NCBI RefSeq assembly: GCF_900177615.1
Contig: NZ_FXAP01000002.1
Coordinates: 124,001 to 188,000, forward strand
Length of the DNA stretch: 64,000 bases
Direction: 5' to 3'
Source: Plantibacter flavus
GTDB lineage: Bacteria; Actinomycetota; Actinomycetes; Actinomycetales; Microbacteriaceae
In this document: in pieces, positions 17,208 through 24,712 of the stretch
Layout of the letters: each line of letters begins with the position of its first letter
Numbering within the stretch: the stretch's first letter is position 1
Made by a program: the position numbers and the translations under genes
The notes under the pieces: model-generated
What the model was told of the DNA's origin: nothing
The model's database searches: none
What the model saw: only the letters and a program-made list of their open reading frames with translations

Positions 17208-17761
17208 CGGAACAGCGACCAAGAAGTACCTTCGTTTTCGACGACGGCCCACTGAGCCACTTCACGGAAGCTGGCTGGCTGGGCCTCCTGGAGTTGTTCG
17301 TGGCGGACGGTGAAGCATGGCTTCCCGATACAGTGCAGCACGAACTCGGTGCGGGGGTCGACGCACATCCGCACCTGCGCCAGGTCTTGGACGCAACCTG
17401 GTTGAAAGTTACTCCCGTCGGACCTGCAGAGACGGTCGCCTACGGCTTCTATTTCGGGCGCTTGGTCGAGACGCCTCCGACGAACGTGGGCGAATGCGGG
17501 GTGTTGGCGCTGGCCGAGTTCCATGAGGCGATCGCCGTGATCGACGACGGGGACGCACGTGCGCTTGCGAAGGAGCGAGGTGTTCAGATGACGAGCACCA
17601 TCTCCATCCTTTGTGACCTCGTCACCAACAAACACCTCGGCTTCGCCGCAGCGGAACGCGTCGCCGACAATCTCCTGAGGACCGAGTACCGATTGCCGTT
17701 CGCAGCGGGCGGGTTCAGGCAATTCGTCAGCGAAAATGGCCTCATCGATCCCTACGAATGA
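17204..17761 (+). CDS. PIN-like nucleic-acid-binding protein, probable toxin partner of the XRE-ImmA protein
   Basis: A 185-residue PIN-like (COG2405/DUF3368-type) protein. The acidic residues expected of a PIN nuclease are visible: Asp in TFVFDDGPLSHF, Glu in NVGECGVLALAEF and the Asp cluster in AVIDDGDARALAKERGVQMTSTISIL. PIN proteins are Mg-dependent ribonucleases, commonly toxins. The GTG at 17204 overlaps the upstream TGA by 4 bp, implying coupled translation; a TTG at 17192, six bases after AAGGA, would add four residues. The pairing with an XRE-ImmA protein is consistent with a toxin-antitoxin or defence module. The activity itself is inferred. Confidence 0.8.
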   Translation: MTEQRPRSTFVFDDGPLSHFTEAGWLGLLELFVADGEAWLPDTVQHELGAGVDAHPHLRQVLDATWLKVTPVGPAETVAYGFYFGRLVETPPTNVGECGVLALAEFHEAIAVIDDGDARALAKERGVQMTSTISILCDLVTNKHLGFAAAERVADNLLRTEYRLPFAAGGFRQFVSENGLIDPYE

Positions 17762-17855
17762 CCCCCGATTCGTCTCAGCAGCTGCTTGGACCGGCTCGGC
17801 CGAGCGTGAGGCAGATCAGAGACGCGGCGAGCACCTCGGGGACCAAACCTGATCG

Positions 17856-18926
17856 TCAGGCATGGAGGGCGTCCCGCTCCGCATCGAGCTCGGCGTCGAT
17901 GTCGGCGAGGTCCAACACGAAGCGGTACCGGACGTCGTTGCGGGCCAGCCTATCGAGCGCGACGTCCACGTCCGCAGCCGGCACCACCTCGACGTCCGCC
18001 GTCACGCCGTGGGTGCCGCAGAAGTCGAGGAGGTCCTGCGTCCACCGGCGACCACCGCTCCCGGCCGACGTCAGACGCTTCCGGCCGAGGAGCAGGTCCA
18101 TGGTCTGGATGTCGATCGGGCCGAGGTAGCCGAGCGAGCAGAGCGTCCCGTCGAGGTCGAGGACGCGGAGGTACGGTGCGAGGTCGTGCTCCGCCGAGAC
18201 CGTGTCGATGACGAGGTCGAGGCTGCCGGCCGCCGCAGCCATGGCGTCGGCGTCGGTGGACACGACCACCCGGGACGCCCCGAGCCGCAGCGCGTCGGTC
18301 GCCTTGCCCTCGGACGTGGTGAAGACGGTGACCTCGGCACCGAGCGCGTGACCGAGGCGGACGGCGAGGTGCCCGAGACCGCCGAGGCCGACGACGCCGA
18401 GTCGTGTTCCCTCCCTCACGCCGTTGGTGCGGAGTGGCTCCCAGACGGTGATGCCCGCACACATCAGGGGTGCGACACCGGCCGGGTCGAGGGAGGTCGG
18501 GCGGTGGTAGACGAAGGTGTCGCGCACGACGTAGCGCCCGGAGTACCCGCCGAGCGTCGTACTGCCGTCGACGCGGTCGCGGCCGGCGTAGGTGAGCGTC
18601 GGGAACTCCACGCAGAAGTTCTCCTGGTCGCGCAGACACATCGTGCAGGTTCCGCACGAGTCCACGATGTTGCCGACGGCGACGGCGTCGCCGGGGGCGA
18701 AGGACGTCACGTCCGAGCCGACGGCGACGACTTCGCCGACGAACTCGTGACCGGGCACGAGCCCCGTGTCCGGGCCCGCGGAGGCGAGCGCGTGCAGGTC
18801 GCTGTGACAGACGCCGCAGTGCGTGACGCGGACGTCGACGTCGTCCGGTCGGAGCTCGCGGCGTTCGATGACGGTCTGCTGGAGCGACCGAGGTGCGGCC
18901 GTGGACATGAGGGCGGTTGTGCGCAT
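17856..18926 (-). CDS. Zinc-dependent NAD(P) alcohol dehydrogenase (YjgB/CAD type)
   Basis: A 356-residue medium-chain dehydrogenase. Catalytic zinc ligands lie in HCGVCHSDLHA and GHEFVGEV; structural zinc cysteines are in SCGTCTMCLRDQENFC; the Rossmann motif is GVVGLGGLGHLAVRLGHALGAEV. The LxxGxE-like GHEF and the GCxxCxxC pattern match the cinnamyl-alcohol/aldehyde reductase branch, which reduces aldehydes with NADPH. The start at 18926 lies just after a 20-bp palindrome shared with the divergent TetR gene; an alternative ATG is at 18908. Probably induced when the TetR protein binds an aldehyde or similar ligand. Confidence 0.88.
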   Translation of the reverse strand: MRTTALMSTAAPRSLQQTVIERRELRPDDVDVRVTHCGVCHSDLHALASAGPDTGLVPGHEFVGEVVAVGSDVTSFAPGDAVAVGNIVDSCGTCTMCLRDQENFCVEFPTLTYAGRDRVDGSTTLGGYSGRYVVRDTFVYHRPTSLDPAGVAPLMCAGITVWEPLRTNGVREGTRLGVVGLGGLGHLAVRLGHALGAEVTVFTTSEGKATDALRLGASRVVVSTDADAMAAAAGSLDLVIDTVSAEHDLAPYLRVLDLDGTLCSLGYLGPIDIQTMDLLLGRKRLTSAGSGGRRWTQDLLDFCGTHGVTADVEVVPAADVDVALDRLARNDVRYRFVLDLADIDAELDAERDALHA

Positions 18927-18935
18927 GCGGTCGAT

Positions 18936-18955
18936 ACTACCTACTAGTTGGTAGT
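18936..18955. promoter_or_regulatory. 20-bp TetR-type operator
   Basis: ACTACCTACT and AGTTGGTAGT are inverted repeats with 9 of 10 matches and no spacer. The palindrome lies in the 46-bp gap between the divergent dehydrogenase and TetR genes, ending 17 bp before the TetR start and beginning 9 bp before the dehydrogenase start. Position and length fit a TetR operator controlling both. Confidence 0.78.
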
Positions 18956-18972
18956 GTCGATACACTCGAGCG

Positions 18973-19545
18973 ATGAACACCGCAGAACAGACTCGTCAGC
19001 GCATCCTCGACGCCGCGACCGAGGAGTTCGCCACCCACGGCATCGCCGGCGCACGGGTGGACAGGATCGCCCAGCGCTCGGGCATGAGCAAGCCGATGAT
19101 CTACGCCTATTACGGCGCCAAGGACCAGCTGTTCGATGCCGTCTTCGACGCGCATGTCATCGCCAACGGCGATCGCGTGCCCTTCACGGCGGCAGACCTC
19201 CCCGAGTACGCGGCCCGGCTGTACGACGACTACCTCGCCGATCCTGCGCTCGCCCGCCTCGTCATGTGGAAGCGGCTCGAACGCGAGAGCACCGGGTACC
19301 TCTACAGCGGCCTCGAGGACCACGACCTCCGCCACCTCCGGGACATCGAGTCTGAGCAGCGGGCAGGATCGATCCGTCGCGACCTCGACCCGACCGACGT
19401 CTGGGCGCTGCTCATCTCGACCGCGGCGACGTGGGCGCAAGCGTCGATGACCGTCGTCGCCACGTCCGCAGACGCACCGGAGGTCCACGACCGTCGGCGC
19501 TCGGCGCTGGCTGCGACGATCCGCGACGGCCTCTGCACGCAGTGA
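18973..19545 (+). CDS. TetR-family repressor of the adjacent dehydrogenase
   Basis: A 190-residue TetR regulator. The DNA-binding part is TRQRILDAATEEFATHGIAGARVDRIAQRSGMSKPMIYAYYGAKDQLFDAVFDAH. The helical ligand domain follows (RLVMWKRLERESTGYLYSGLEDHDLRHLRDIE) and has the TetR_C_33-like pattern. It is divergent from the alcohol dehydrogenase and the 20-bp palindrome between them is its likely operator. The ligand is unknown, but aldehyde or electrophile sensing would suit the target. Confidence 0.88.
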   Translation: MNTAEQTRQRILDAATEEFATHGIAGARVDRIAQRSGMSKPMIYAYYGAKDQLFDAVFDAHVIANGDRVPFTAADLPEYAARLYDDYLADPALARLVMWKRLERESTGYLYSGLEDHDLRHLRDIESEQRAGSIRRDLDPTDVWALLISTAATWAQASMTVVATSADAPEVHDRRRSALAATIRDGLCTQ

Positions 19546-19561
19546 CGCGACGCCGCCGACG

Positions 19562-19786
19562 TCACCAGCTGTCGGGTGTCTGCTGGTGGTTCGTCGACCC
19601 CGAGCGGTAGACGCGACCGCGCTGCGACCGGTACCCGCCGGCGTGCCGCGCTGCCTCGTCACCGTGCTGCTCCTGTCGGCGCCGGGCGTCGCGCTGCTGG
19701 CGCCGATGATTCAGCGCGAGCACGAGGACGGACAGCACCACGAATGCGACACCGACGACGACGAGCACCACGGTCAAGGACTCCAT
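19562..19786 (-). CDS. Small single-pass membrane protein
   Basis: A 74-residue protein. One N-terminal membrane segment (LTVVLVVVGVAFVVLSVLVLAL) is followed by a strongly basic, Arg/Gln-rich cytoplasmic tail (NHRRQQRDARRRQEQ) and a Tyr/Ser-rich C-terminus. No known domain. Its codon pattern and clean N-terminal anchor make it more likely a gene than a chance frame. It converges with the TetR gene. Confidence 0.6.
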   Translation of the reverse strand: MESLTVVLVVVGVAFVVLSVLVLALNHRRQQRDARRRQEQHGDEAARHAGGYRSQRGRVYRSGSTNHQQTPDSW

Positions 19787-19863
19787 GTACTCACCCTAGG
19801 CACAGGACGAGCCAGCCGGTGCGGCGGGAGGTGCCGCGCGCCGTCCGATCCATGATCGGGTCA

Positions 19864-20541
19864 TCATCCCATCAGCGCCAGGGCCGGCGGGTGCTCCTCC
19901 GTGCCTGATGCCGCCGGCGTCCCGTCGCCGGCTGCATCGGACCGCTCACGGCGACGACGGCGGACGGCTGCGACCCGGTCGACGACCAGACCGAGGACGA
20001 GCGCGACGCCCACACCGAGCACGGAGCTGAGGAACGGCTGGTCCTCGAAGAGCTTGCCGGCGACGACGCCGATGATCGCGCTGTAAGCGGCCCAGGTCAC
20101 TCCCCCGATGACACTGAGCGGCAGGAACCGTCGCCACGGGTATCGGAGCGCACCGGCGGACATGTTGACCACGACGCGGCCGACCGGGATGTACCGCGCC
20201 CCGAGGATCAGCGGGGCGCCGCGACGCCCGAGCGTTCGCCCCGCCCGGTCGAAGGCCGCCGCGATCCGGGGACGGCGCATCCACGCGAAGCGCGTCGTGC
20301 CGACCCCGCGGCCGATGAGGTAGGCGATGTTGTCGCCGATCGCCGCACCCACGGCCGCGACGGCGCAGAGGAGCAGGAGGTTCGATCCGCCGGTCGAGAC
20401 CGCGACGGCTGCTGCGGCGACGAGCACCGTCTCGCTCGGGATCGGCGGGAAGAACCCGTCGATGACCGCGGTCGCGAACATGACCACGTACAGCCACGGT
20501 GATGTCACTGCATTGAGGATGAGCTCGTTGATGACGTCCAT
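19864..20541 (-). CDS. DedA/SNARE-associated family membrane protein
   Basis: A 225-residue DedA protein. The family signature is clear: FATAVIDGFFPPIPSETVLVAAA, the re-entrant AAVGAAIGDNIAYLIGRGVG and FDRAGRTLGRRGAPLILGARYIPVGRVVVNMSAGALRYPWRRFLPLSVIGGVTWAAYSAIIG. DedA proteins are lipid scramblase or flippase-like transporters, for example of undecaprenyl phosphate and phosphatidylethanolamine, and support envelope maintenance. The Glu and Arg residues important in the family (the E of PSET and R of GARYIPVGR) are present. The tail is charged and Arg-rich. It lies downstream of amt but is separated from it by a terminator hairpin. Confidence 0.88.
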   Translation of the reverse strand: MDVINELILNAVTSPWLYVVMFATAVIDGFFPPIPSETVLVAAAAVAVSTGGSNLLLLCAVAAVGAAIGDNIAYLIGRGVGTTRFAWMRRPRIAAAFDRAGRTLGRRGAPLILGARYIPVGRVVVNMSAGALRYPWRRFLPLSVIGGVTWAAYSAIIGVVAGKLFEDQPFLSSVLGVGVALVLGLVVDRVAAVRRRRRERSDAAGDGTPAASGTEEHPPALALMG

Positions 20542-20563
20542 GCTCCGACGCTACGAAGCGGAC

Positions 20564-20625
20564 GGCGCCGCAGCATCACCCTGAGGTACCGCGGACCCCC
20601 TACCCCGGTGGTGTTCTGCGGCGCC
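20564..20625. terminator. Terminator hairpin after amt
   Basis: GGCGCCGCAG (20564-20573) pairs perfectly with CTGCGGCGCC (20616-20625), and adjoining ATCACC/GGTGGT extends the stem. It lies in the 97-bp gap between the amt stop and the dedA start on the minus strand. No long T tract follows, as is usual in this group. Confidence 0.6.
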
Positions 20626-20638
20626 GCCGGTGCCGGTC

Positions 20639-21958
20639 CTAGTCGACGACGGCCGGGACCTTCGGTTCGGCGTGCCCGCGCGGGGCGAGCGCTTCGTGCG
20701 TACTGATCTCGTAGGCGTTCTCGGCGTGGAGGACGACGTCGAGACCCTGCGCCTCCGTCTCGGCCGAGACGCGGATGCCCATCGTCTTGTCGAGCACCTT
20801 CGCGAGCACCCAGGTGATGGAGAAGGTGTAGACGAAGACGGCGACGATCGCGAGCGCCTGCTTGCCCAGGAGCAGGAAGCCGCCACCCGCGAGGAGCCCC
20901 TCTCCGCCGCTCGGCGCGAGCGGCACCGCGAGGACACCGATGAGGAGGCCACCGACGACACCGCCGACGAAGTGCAGGGCGGTGACGTCGAGGGCGTCGT
21001 CGAAGCCGAGGCGGACCTTGAGGCTCACCGCGAAGTAGCAGACGACCGCCGCGGCGGCACCGATCGCGAGGGAGCCGAGCGGGGTGACCGCACCGCAGGA
21101 CGGGGTGATGGCGACGAGTGCGGCGATCGCGCCCGAGCAGGCACCGAGGGTGGTGGGGTGACCGTCGCGCAGCTTCTCGACGATGAGCCAGACGATGACG
21201 CCCGCGCAGGTCGCGGCGACGGTGTTGAAGACGGCGACGGCGGCGTTGTTGTCGGCGGCACCGAGGGCACTGCCGTCGAAGCCGATCCAGCCGACGAAGA
21301 GCAGGCCGGCGCCGAGGAGCGTGAGCGGGAGGCTGTGCGCCTTGGGCTGCGACGGGAAGCCGTTGCGCTTGCCGAGGACGATGGCGAGGGCGAGGGCGGC
21401 GACCCCGGAGTTGACGTGGATCGCGGTGCTGCCGGCATAGTCGATCGAGCCGATCGTGTTGGCGAGCCACCCGCCTTGCACGCTGCCGTCGGCTGCGTCG
21501 AAGGCGAAGACCCAGTGCGCGACCGGGAAGTAGACGAGCGTCGACCAGACGCCGGCGAAGACCATCCATGCGCTGAACTTCATCCGACCGGCGGCCGCTC
21601 CGGCGACGATCCCGATCGTGAGACCGGCGAACATCAGGTGGAGTGCGGCGAGCGCCAGCGGGGGTAGCGTGCTCCCTTCAGGGGCGACGAGCAACTGGCC
21701 GAGGCCGGGGTACTCGGTGGGGTCGCCGACGAGCCCGAGGCCACCGAGGCTGTCGCCGAAGACCATCGAGTAGCCGAAGGCCACCCAGAGGATCCCGACG
21801 AGACAGAACGACGCGAAGATCATCATCATCATGTTCATGGTGACGCGACGGCTGACCATCCCGCCGTAGAACATCGCCAGGCCGGGCAGCATCAGCGCCA
21901 CGGCCACCACCGCCGTCAGGAGCCATGCCGTGTTGCCCGCGATTGCAGCCGTGTCCAT
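20639..21958 (-). CDS. amt: Ammonium transporter
   Basis: A 439-residue Amt/MEP channel with eleven predicted membrane segments. Landmarks are NTAWLLTAVVAVALMLPGLAMFYGGMVS at the N-terminus, FPVAHWVF with the vestibule Trp, IDYAGSTAIHVNSGVAALALA with the first pore His, PLTLLGAGLLFVGWIGFDGSALGA, and DVTALHFVGGVVGGLLIGVLA with the second pore His. It takes up ammonium across the plasma membrane. The start at 21958 follows GGAGGT. No glnK/glnD genes follow it here, unlike most actinobacterial amt loci. Its leader holds a 19-bp motif shared with the glnT leader, so it is probably under nitrogen control. Confidence 0.93.
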   Translation of the reverse strand: MDTAAIAGNTAWLLTAVVAVALMLPGLAMFYGGMVSRRVTMNMMMMIFASFCLVGILWVAFGYSMVFGDSLGGLGLVGDPTEYPGLGQLLVAPEGSTLPPLALAALHLMFAGLTIGIVAGAAAGRMKFSAWMVFAGVWSTLVYFPVAHWVFAFDAADGSVQGGWLANTIGSIDYAGSTAIHVNSGVAALALAIVLGKRNGFPSQPKAHSLPLTLLGAGLLFVGWIGFDGSALGAADNNAAVAVFNTVAATCAGVIVWLIVEKLRDGHPTTLGACSGAIAALVAITPSCGAVTPLGSLAIGAAAAVVCYFAVSLKVRLGFDDALDVTALHFVGGVVGGLLIGVLAVPLAPSGGEGLLAGGGFLLLGKQALAIVAVFVYTFSITWVLAKVLDKTMGIRVSAETEAQGLDVVLHAENAYEISTHEALAPRGHAEPKVPAVVD

Positions 21959-22003
21959 CCGGACCTCCAGGGTTCGCGCGGGATCCGAAACGGACGACCG
22001 CAT

Positions 22004-22056
22004 TTTCAATAGGTCATCCAATTGTCGTCACGACCGGTTTCAATGCAGTATCGAAT
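22004..22056 (-). promoter_or_regulatory. AmtR-like operator pair upstream of amt
   Basis: TTTCAATGCAGTATCGAAT (22038-22056) matches the two 19-bp sites upstream of glnT (27121, 27156) at nearly every position. A weaker copy (TTTCAAT, then ATC and AAT at the same offsets) starts at 22004, 34 bp away, mirroring the 35-bp spacing in the glnT leader. The layout TTTC-AT-n5-AT-GAAA resembles AmtR boxes. Binding by the nearby TetR-family protein is inferred. Confidence 0.72.
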
Positions 22057-22169
22057 CCGTTTCGTGTTCGTTACGGGTTCGGTCGAGCCCCAGGCGTCGG
22101 ACGCAGTCGTGAGCGGCACTCGCGAGGCAGCAGCCATCGTGATTCGACGGCGCGCCATAGGCTGCTCGC

Positions 22170-22418
22170 ATGGTCAAGGCGAACGATCCCCAGTACCGGA
22201 CACCACGGCTGATTCTGGGATGGACGTGGGCGGCCCTCGGTGTCGTGCAACTCGCATTCAGGTTGCCCGCCGGCGCTGACAGTCAGGGCTATCTGCTCGG
22301 GGTCATCCTGGGTGCTGCGCAGATCGTCCTCGGCACGGTCGTGCTGATCCAGGCGTGGCGGCTCCCGAAACGCCCGCCCATCGACGCAGCCCGGACCGAC
22401 GCCGGAGACGGGCGATGA
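22170..22418 (+). CDS. Small two-helix membrane protein
   Basis: An 82-residue protein with two membrane segments (about residues 13-30 and 39-60) joined by RLPAGADSQGY, with a basic C-terminal tail. It overlaps the next small membrane gene by 4 bp (ATGA), so the two are translated as a unit. No family recognised. The pair may form a heteromeric membrane peptide complex, but this is only inferred from coupling. Confidence 0.65.
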   Translation: MVKANDPQYRTPRLILGWTWAALGVVQLAFRLPAGADSQGYLLGVILGAAQIVLGTVVLIQAWRLPKRPPIDAARTDAGDGR

Positions 22419-22651
22419 CCCGCTCCAGCAAGCTGTGGCTCGTGGTGGCCGTCCTCTTCTTGGCGCTCGTGGCCGTGCAGCTGTGGGTCATCGTCTCGAA
22501 CTGGTCGGGGACGAGTCGAGACTGGTTCCAGCTCGTGCTCGCACTGATGCAGGTCTCGCTCGCGCTGACCGTCATCACGTCGAGCCTGCGGTCGGGACGT
22601 CGGACCCACTCGACGGACGCCCCAGCTGAGGACGAGTCTCCGGCGGGTTAG
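22415..22651 (+). CDS. Small two-helix membrane protein, coupled to the preceding gene
   Basis: A 78-residue protein with two membrane segments (LWLVVAVLFLALVAVQLWVIV and WFQLVLALMQVSLALTVITSSL) and a polar Ser/Thr/Glu-rich tail. Its ATG overlaps the TGA of the upstream gene. Its stop overlaps the stop of the convergent TetR gene by four bases. Unknown function; probably made together with the 22170 protein. Confidence 0.65.
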   Translation: MTRSSKLWLVVAVLFLALVAVQLWVIVSNWSGTSRDWFQLVLALMQVSLALTVITSSLRSGRRTHSTDAPAEDESPAG

Positions 22652-23385
22652 CCGGCCGCGAGGTCGAGTTGGAGCGCAGCCCGCTCGACGTCGGCGAGCG
22701 CAGCGCGGTCGACGAGGAGGCTGTGCAGGGTGGCGGAAGCGGTGCGCCGCGCGAAGGCCCTGATGCGGTCGGTCCCGCTCGCGCCCTCGGCGGCCTCGAC
22801 CGGCGGGTACTGGGCGGCGATGTCGCCGGAGCCATAGCGGTAGGCCTTCTGCATGCCCTCGTTGGCGTGGAGCGCGGCCGCGGCCGCCCACTCCGGCGTC
22901 TCGCTGCCGCCGAGGACGAGGGACCCCTGCTCCACTCCGTCGCGGATGAGTCCGGCGATGAACGTGAACAGCGTGCGGTAGTCGTCCCAGAACGACGCGA
23001 GGTCGTCGGGATGCTCCGCCGCGAGCCGCTCGATCTCGTTGTAGTCGAAGGGCGCCTCGCAGATCGCGACGCCATCCTCGTAGAGGACGCGGTAGAGCTT
23101 CGCGGGAACATCAGCCTCGATCGATCCGAGAGCCTCCGCAGCGCCGACCGACTGGCGGTTCGAGGCGGCGGTCGCCCGCAGCACCTCGCGCTTGTTCGCG
23201 AACCAGTAGTAGAGCGAGGACTGCTTCATCCCGCACGCCTCGGCCAGCATCGTCATACTCGTGCGCTCGTACCCGCGCTCCGCGAACAGCCTGGTCGCGA
23301 CCTGGATGATCTCCTCACGAGGATCCTCGGTGGCGATCCCGCTCGCGCGAGGACGACCGGGCGATGCTCCTGTGCGGCCGGCCAT
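22648..23385 (-). CDS. TetR-family regulator, AmtR-like
   Basis: A 245-residue TetR regulator. The N-terminus GRPRASGIATEDPREEIIQVATRLFAERGYERTSMTMLAEACGMKQSSLYYWFANKREVLRA resembles corynebacterial AmtR, which also opens with a GRPR arm and NPREEI and has SLYYHF at the recognition helix. AmtR is the nitrogen repressor controlling amt and glutamine synthetase genes. The C-terminal helical domain is longer than in AmtR, so the ligand may differ. Location between amt and glnT, both with the same operator-like motif, supports a local nitrogen regulator. The likeness is from memory and should be read as a strong hypothesis. Confidence 0.8.
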   Translation of the reverse strand: MAGRTGASPGRPRASGIATEDPREEIIQVATRLFAERGYERTSMTMLAEACGMKQSSLYYWFANKREVLRATAASNRQSVGAAEALGSIEADVPAKLYRVLYEDGVAICEAPFDYNEIERLAAEHPDDLASFWDDYRTLFTFIAGLIRDGVEQGSLVLGGSETPEWAAAAALHANEGMQKAYRYGSGDIAAQYPPVEAAEGASGTDRIRAFARRTASATLHSLLVDRAALADVERAALQLDLAAG

Positions 23386-23489
23386 CGATCACCACTCCCT
23401 GCTCGCGGACACCTCCGCCAATCCTACGGGCGGGCGGCTCGACGGCCTTGAACACTCACGATCGTCCCATCGGATGGGACGTGGTGACA

Positions 23490-24221
23490 CTAGGCGATGG
23501 TCAGGTTGTGGAGGCGCAACACTCTCAGAAGGTCTGGGGACTGCAGGTGAAGGACATCGATGTCGATGTTGTCCAGCCTTGCGCTCGTCATGCCATCATC
23601 CGCCTGTTCGAAGATGGCCCAGAGCACGATGTCCGCTCCATGGCGGGATCCGAATTGGATGCCGTCGAACGGTCCGCCATCGCTGGCGTCTCGCCCGAGA
23701 ACGAAACGGCCCACGCGTTGGGTGAGCGCACGAGGCTGGCTGTTCTGCAGCGCTGAGCTGTCGAAGTCGCTCAGGCCGAACTCCTGGATGGCCATTGCGG
23801 CGAACGAGTCACGCAGAGCTGCGATCGTTCGCGAGTTCGCCACGTCGCAGTAGCGACCGGCGAGGTCTGCGCGACCCACCCTGCGGTTACTGAACCAGGA
23901 GGCGTCGACCGTTCCTGCATCGACAGTGGGATAGAGCTCGTCGTCACTGTCACTCACCTCTATCGCGGCCATGGCCGCGACAACTGCCGGGTCCGGCCGA
24001 AATCTGGCCAGGATCTCGACGAGGCAGCCATACAGGGAGTCCCCCGCATAGAGCGTTCGATAGGAGCCATCCTCTGAGTCCCATCTCCCCGTGAATCGAC
24101 CTCCGTTGGCGAGGCTCCAATCGGTCCAAGCCCATGGGTCGGGTCCGTACCCGACTCTGAAAACCGTTCCTGGGCTGTCGCGGAATACGAATCGAAATCC
24201 TGACTCAGACTCAGCTGGCAC
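23490..24221 (-). CDS. RES-domain toxin (NAD+-degrading) of an Xre-RES pair
   Basis: A 243-residue RES-domain protein. Conserved residues are visible: Arg22 (VFRVGY), Arg46 (GRWD), Tyr58 (RTLYAG), Glu69 (GCLVEILARFRP) and Ser192 (DGIQFGSRHGADIVLWAIFE). RES toxins such as MbcT and PparT degrade NAD+ by phosphorolysis or hydrolysis and halt growth. The GTG start shares one base with the TAG stop of the antitoxin gene, so translation is coupled with antitoxin first. GC content is lower than its neighbours, suggesting acquisition. Confidence 0.88.
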   Translation of the reverse strand: MPAESESGFRFVFRDSPGTVFRVGYGPDPWAWTDWSLANGGRFTGRWDSEDGSYRTLYAGDSLYGCLVEILARFRPDPAVVAAMAAIEVSDSDDELYPTVDAGTVDASWFSNRRVGRADLAGRYCDVANSRTIAALRDSFAAMAIQEFGLSDFDSSALQNSQPRALTQRVGRFVLGRDASDGGPFDGIQFGSRHGADIVLWAIFEQADDGMTSARLDNIDIDVLHLQSPDLLRVLRLHNLTIA

Positions 24222-24610
24222 TAGCCCACCGCGGTGAATGCTCGTGCGGCTGCAATCACCCGCGGGCCGACCTCTTCGATGTCGCCTTCGCGGATCAGGC
24301 GAGCCGGCGACTCGTCATCGAGCTGAGGATTCAGCCCTTGAAACCAAGACTGCGCGATACGCGGGTGGTCACGTTCAATGAGGATGCCGGCAACCTGGAG
24401 CGCGGTCCGGAGGCGCAACTCGGTAGCGGCAGACGGAACACGTGTTCCCTCCGCCCACTGCCGAACGGCACGGGTCTCGCGCACATTGCCGAGGTAGGCG
24501 AGCAGCTGGGCTCCGAGGATTCCACGGAGGTCCTCAACGAGTTCAGGTACTTCCGCACGGATCGATCGCTGGAACGCGCCCAGACCAGGAGTCGAGTTCG
24601 TGATCGTCAT
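24221..24610 (-). CDS. Xre/MbcA/ParS-type antitoxin
   Basis: A 129-residue antitoxin. The N-terminal half holds the helical DNA-binding Xre-like domain (VEDLRGILGAQLLAYLGNVRETRAVRQWAEGTRVPSAATELRLRTALQVAGIL) and the C-terminal half the MbcA/ParS toxin-binding domain, with the typical SWFQGLNPQLDDESPARLIREGD. It would neutralise the RES toxin by covering its active site and repress the operon. It precedes the toxin gene by direct overlap (TAGTG). Confidence 0.87.
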   Translation of the reverse strand: MTITNSTPGLGAFQRSIRAEVPELVEDLRGILGAQLLAYLGNVRETRAVRQWAEGTRVPSAATELRLRTALQVAGILIERDHPRIAQSWFQGLNPQLDDESPARLIREGDIEEVGPRVIAAARAFTAVG

Positions 24611-24712
24611 GCTCCGAGTTTAGCGCTTGACCAGCTTGAATCACACCCACAATCACATACCTCGCACGTTGGCTGTTCTCTCTGAGAGTGACGACGCAGA
24701 TCCATCAGCACC

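Noticed and set aside
16095-17761. Part of a prophage or integrative element
   Set aside because: No integrase, excisionase, structural or conjugation gene and no tRNA-type attachment site within 10 kb.
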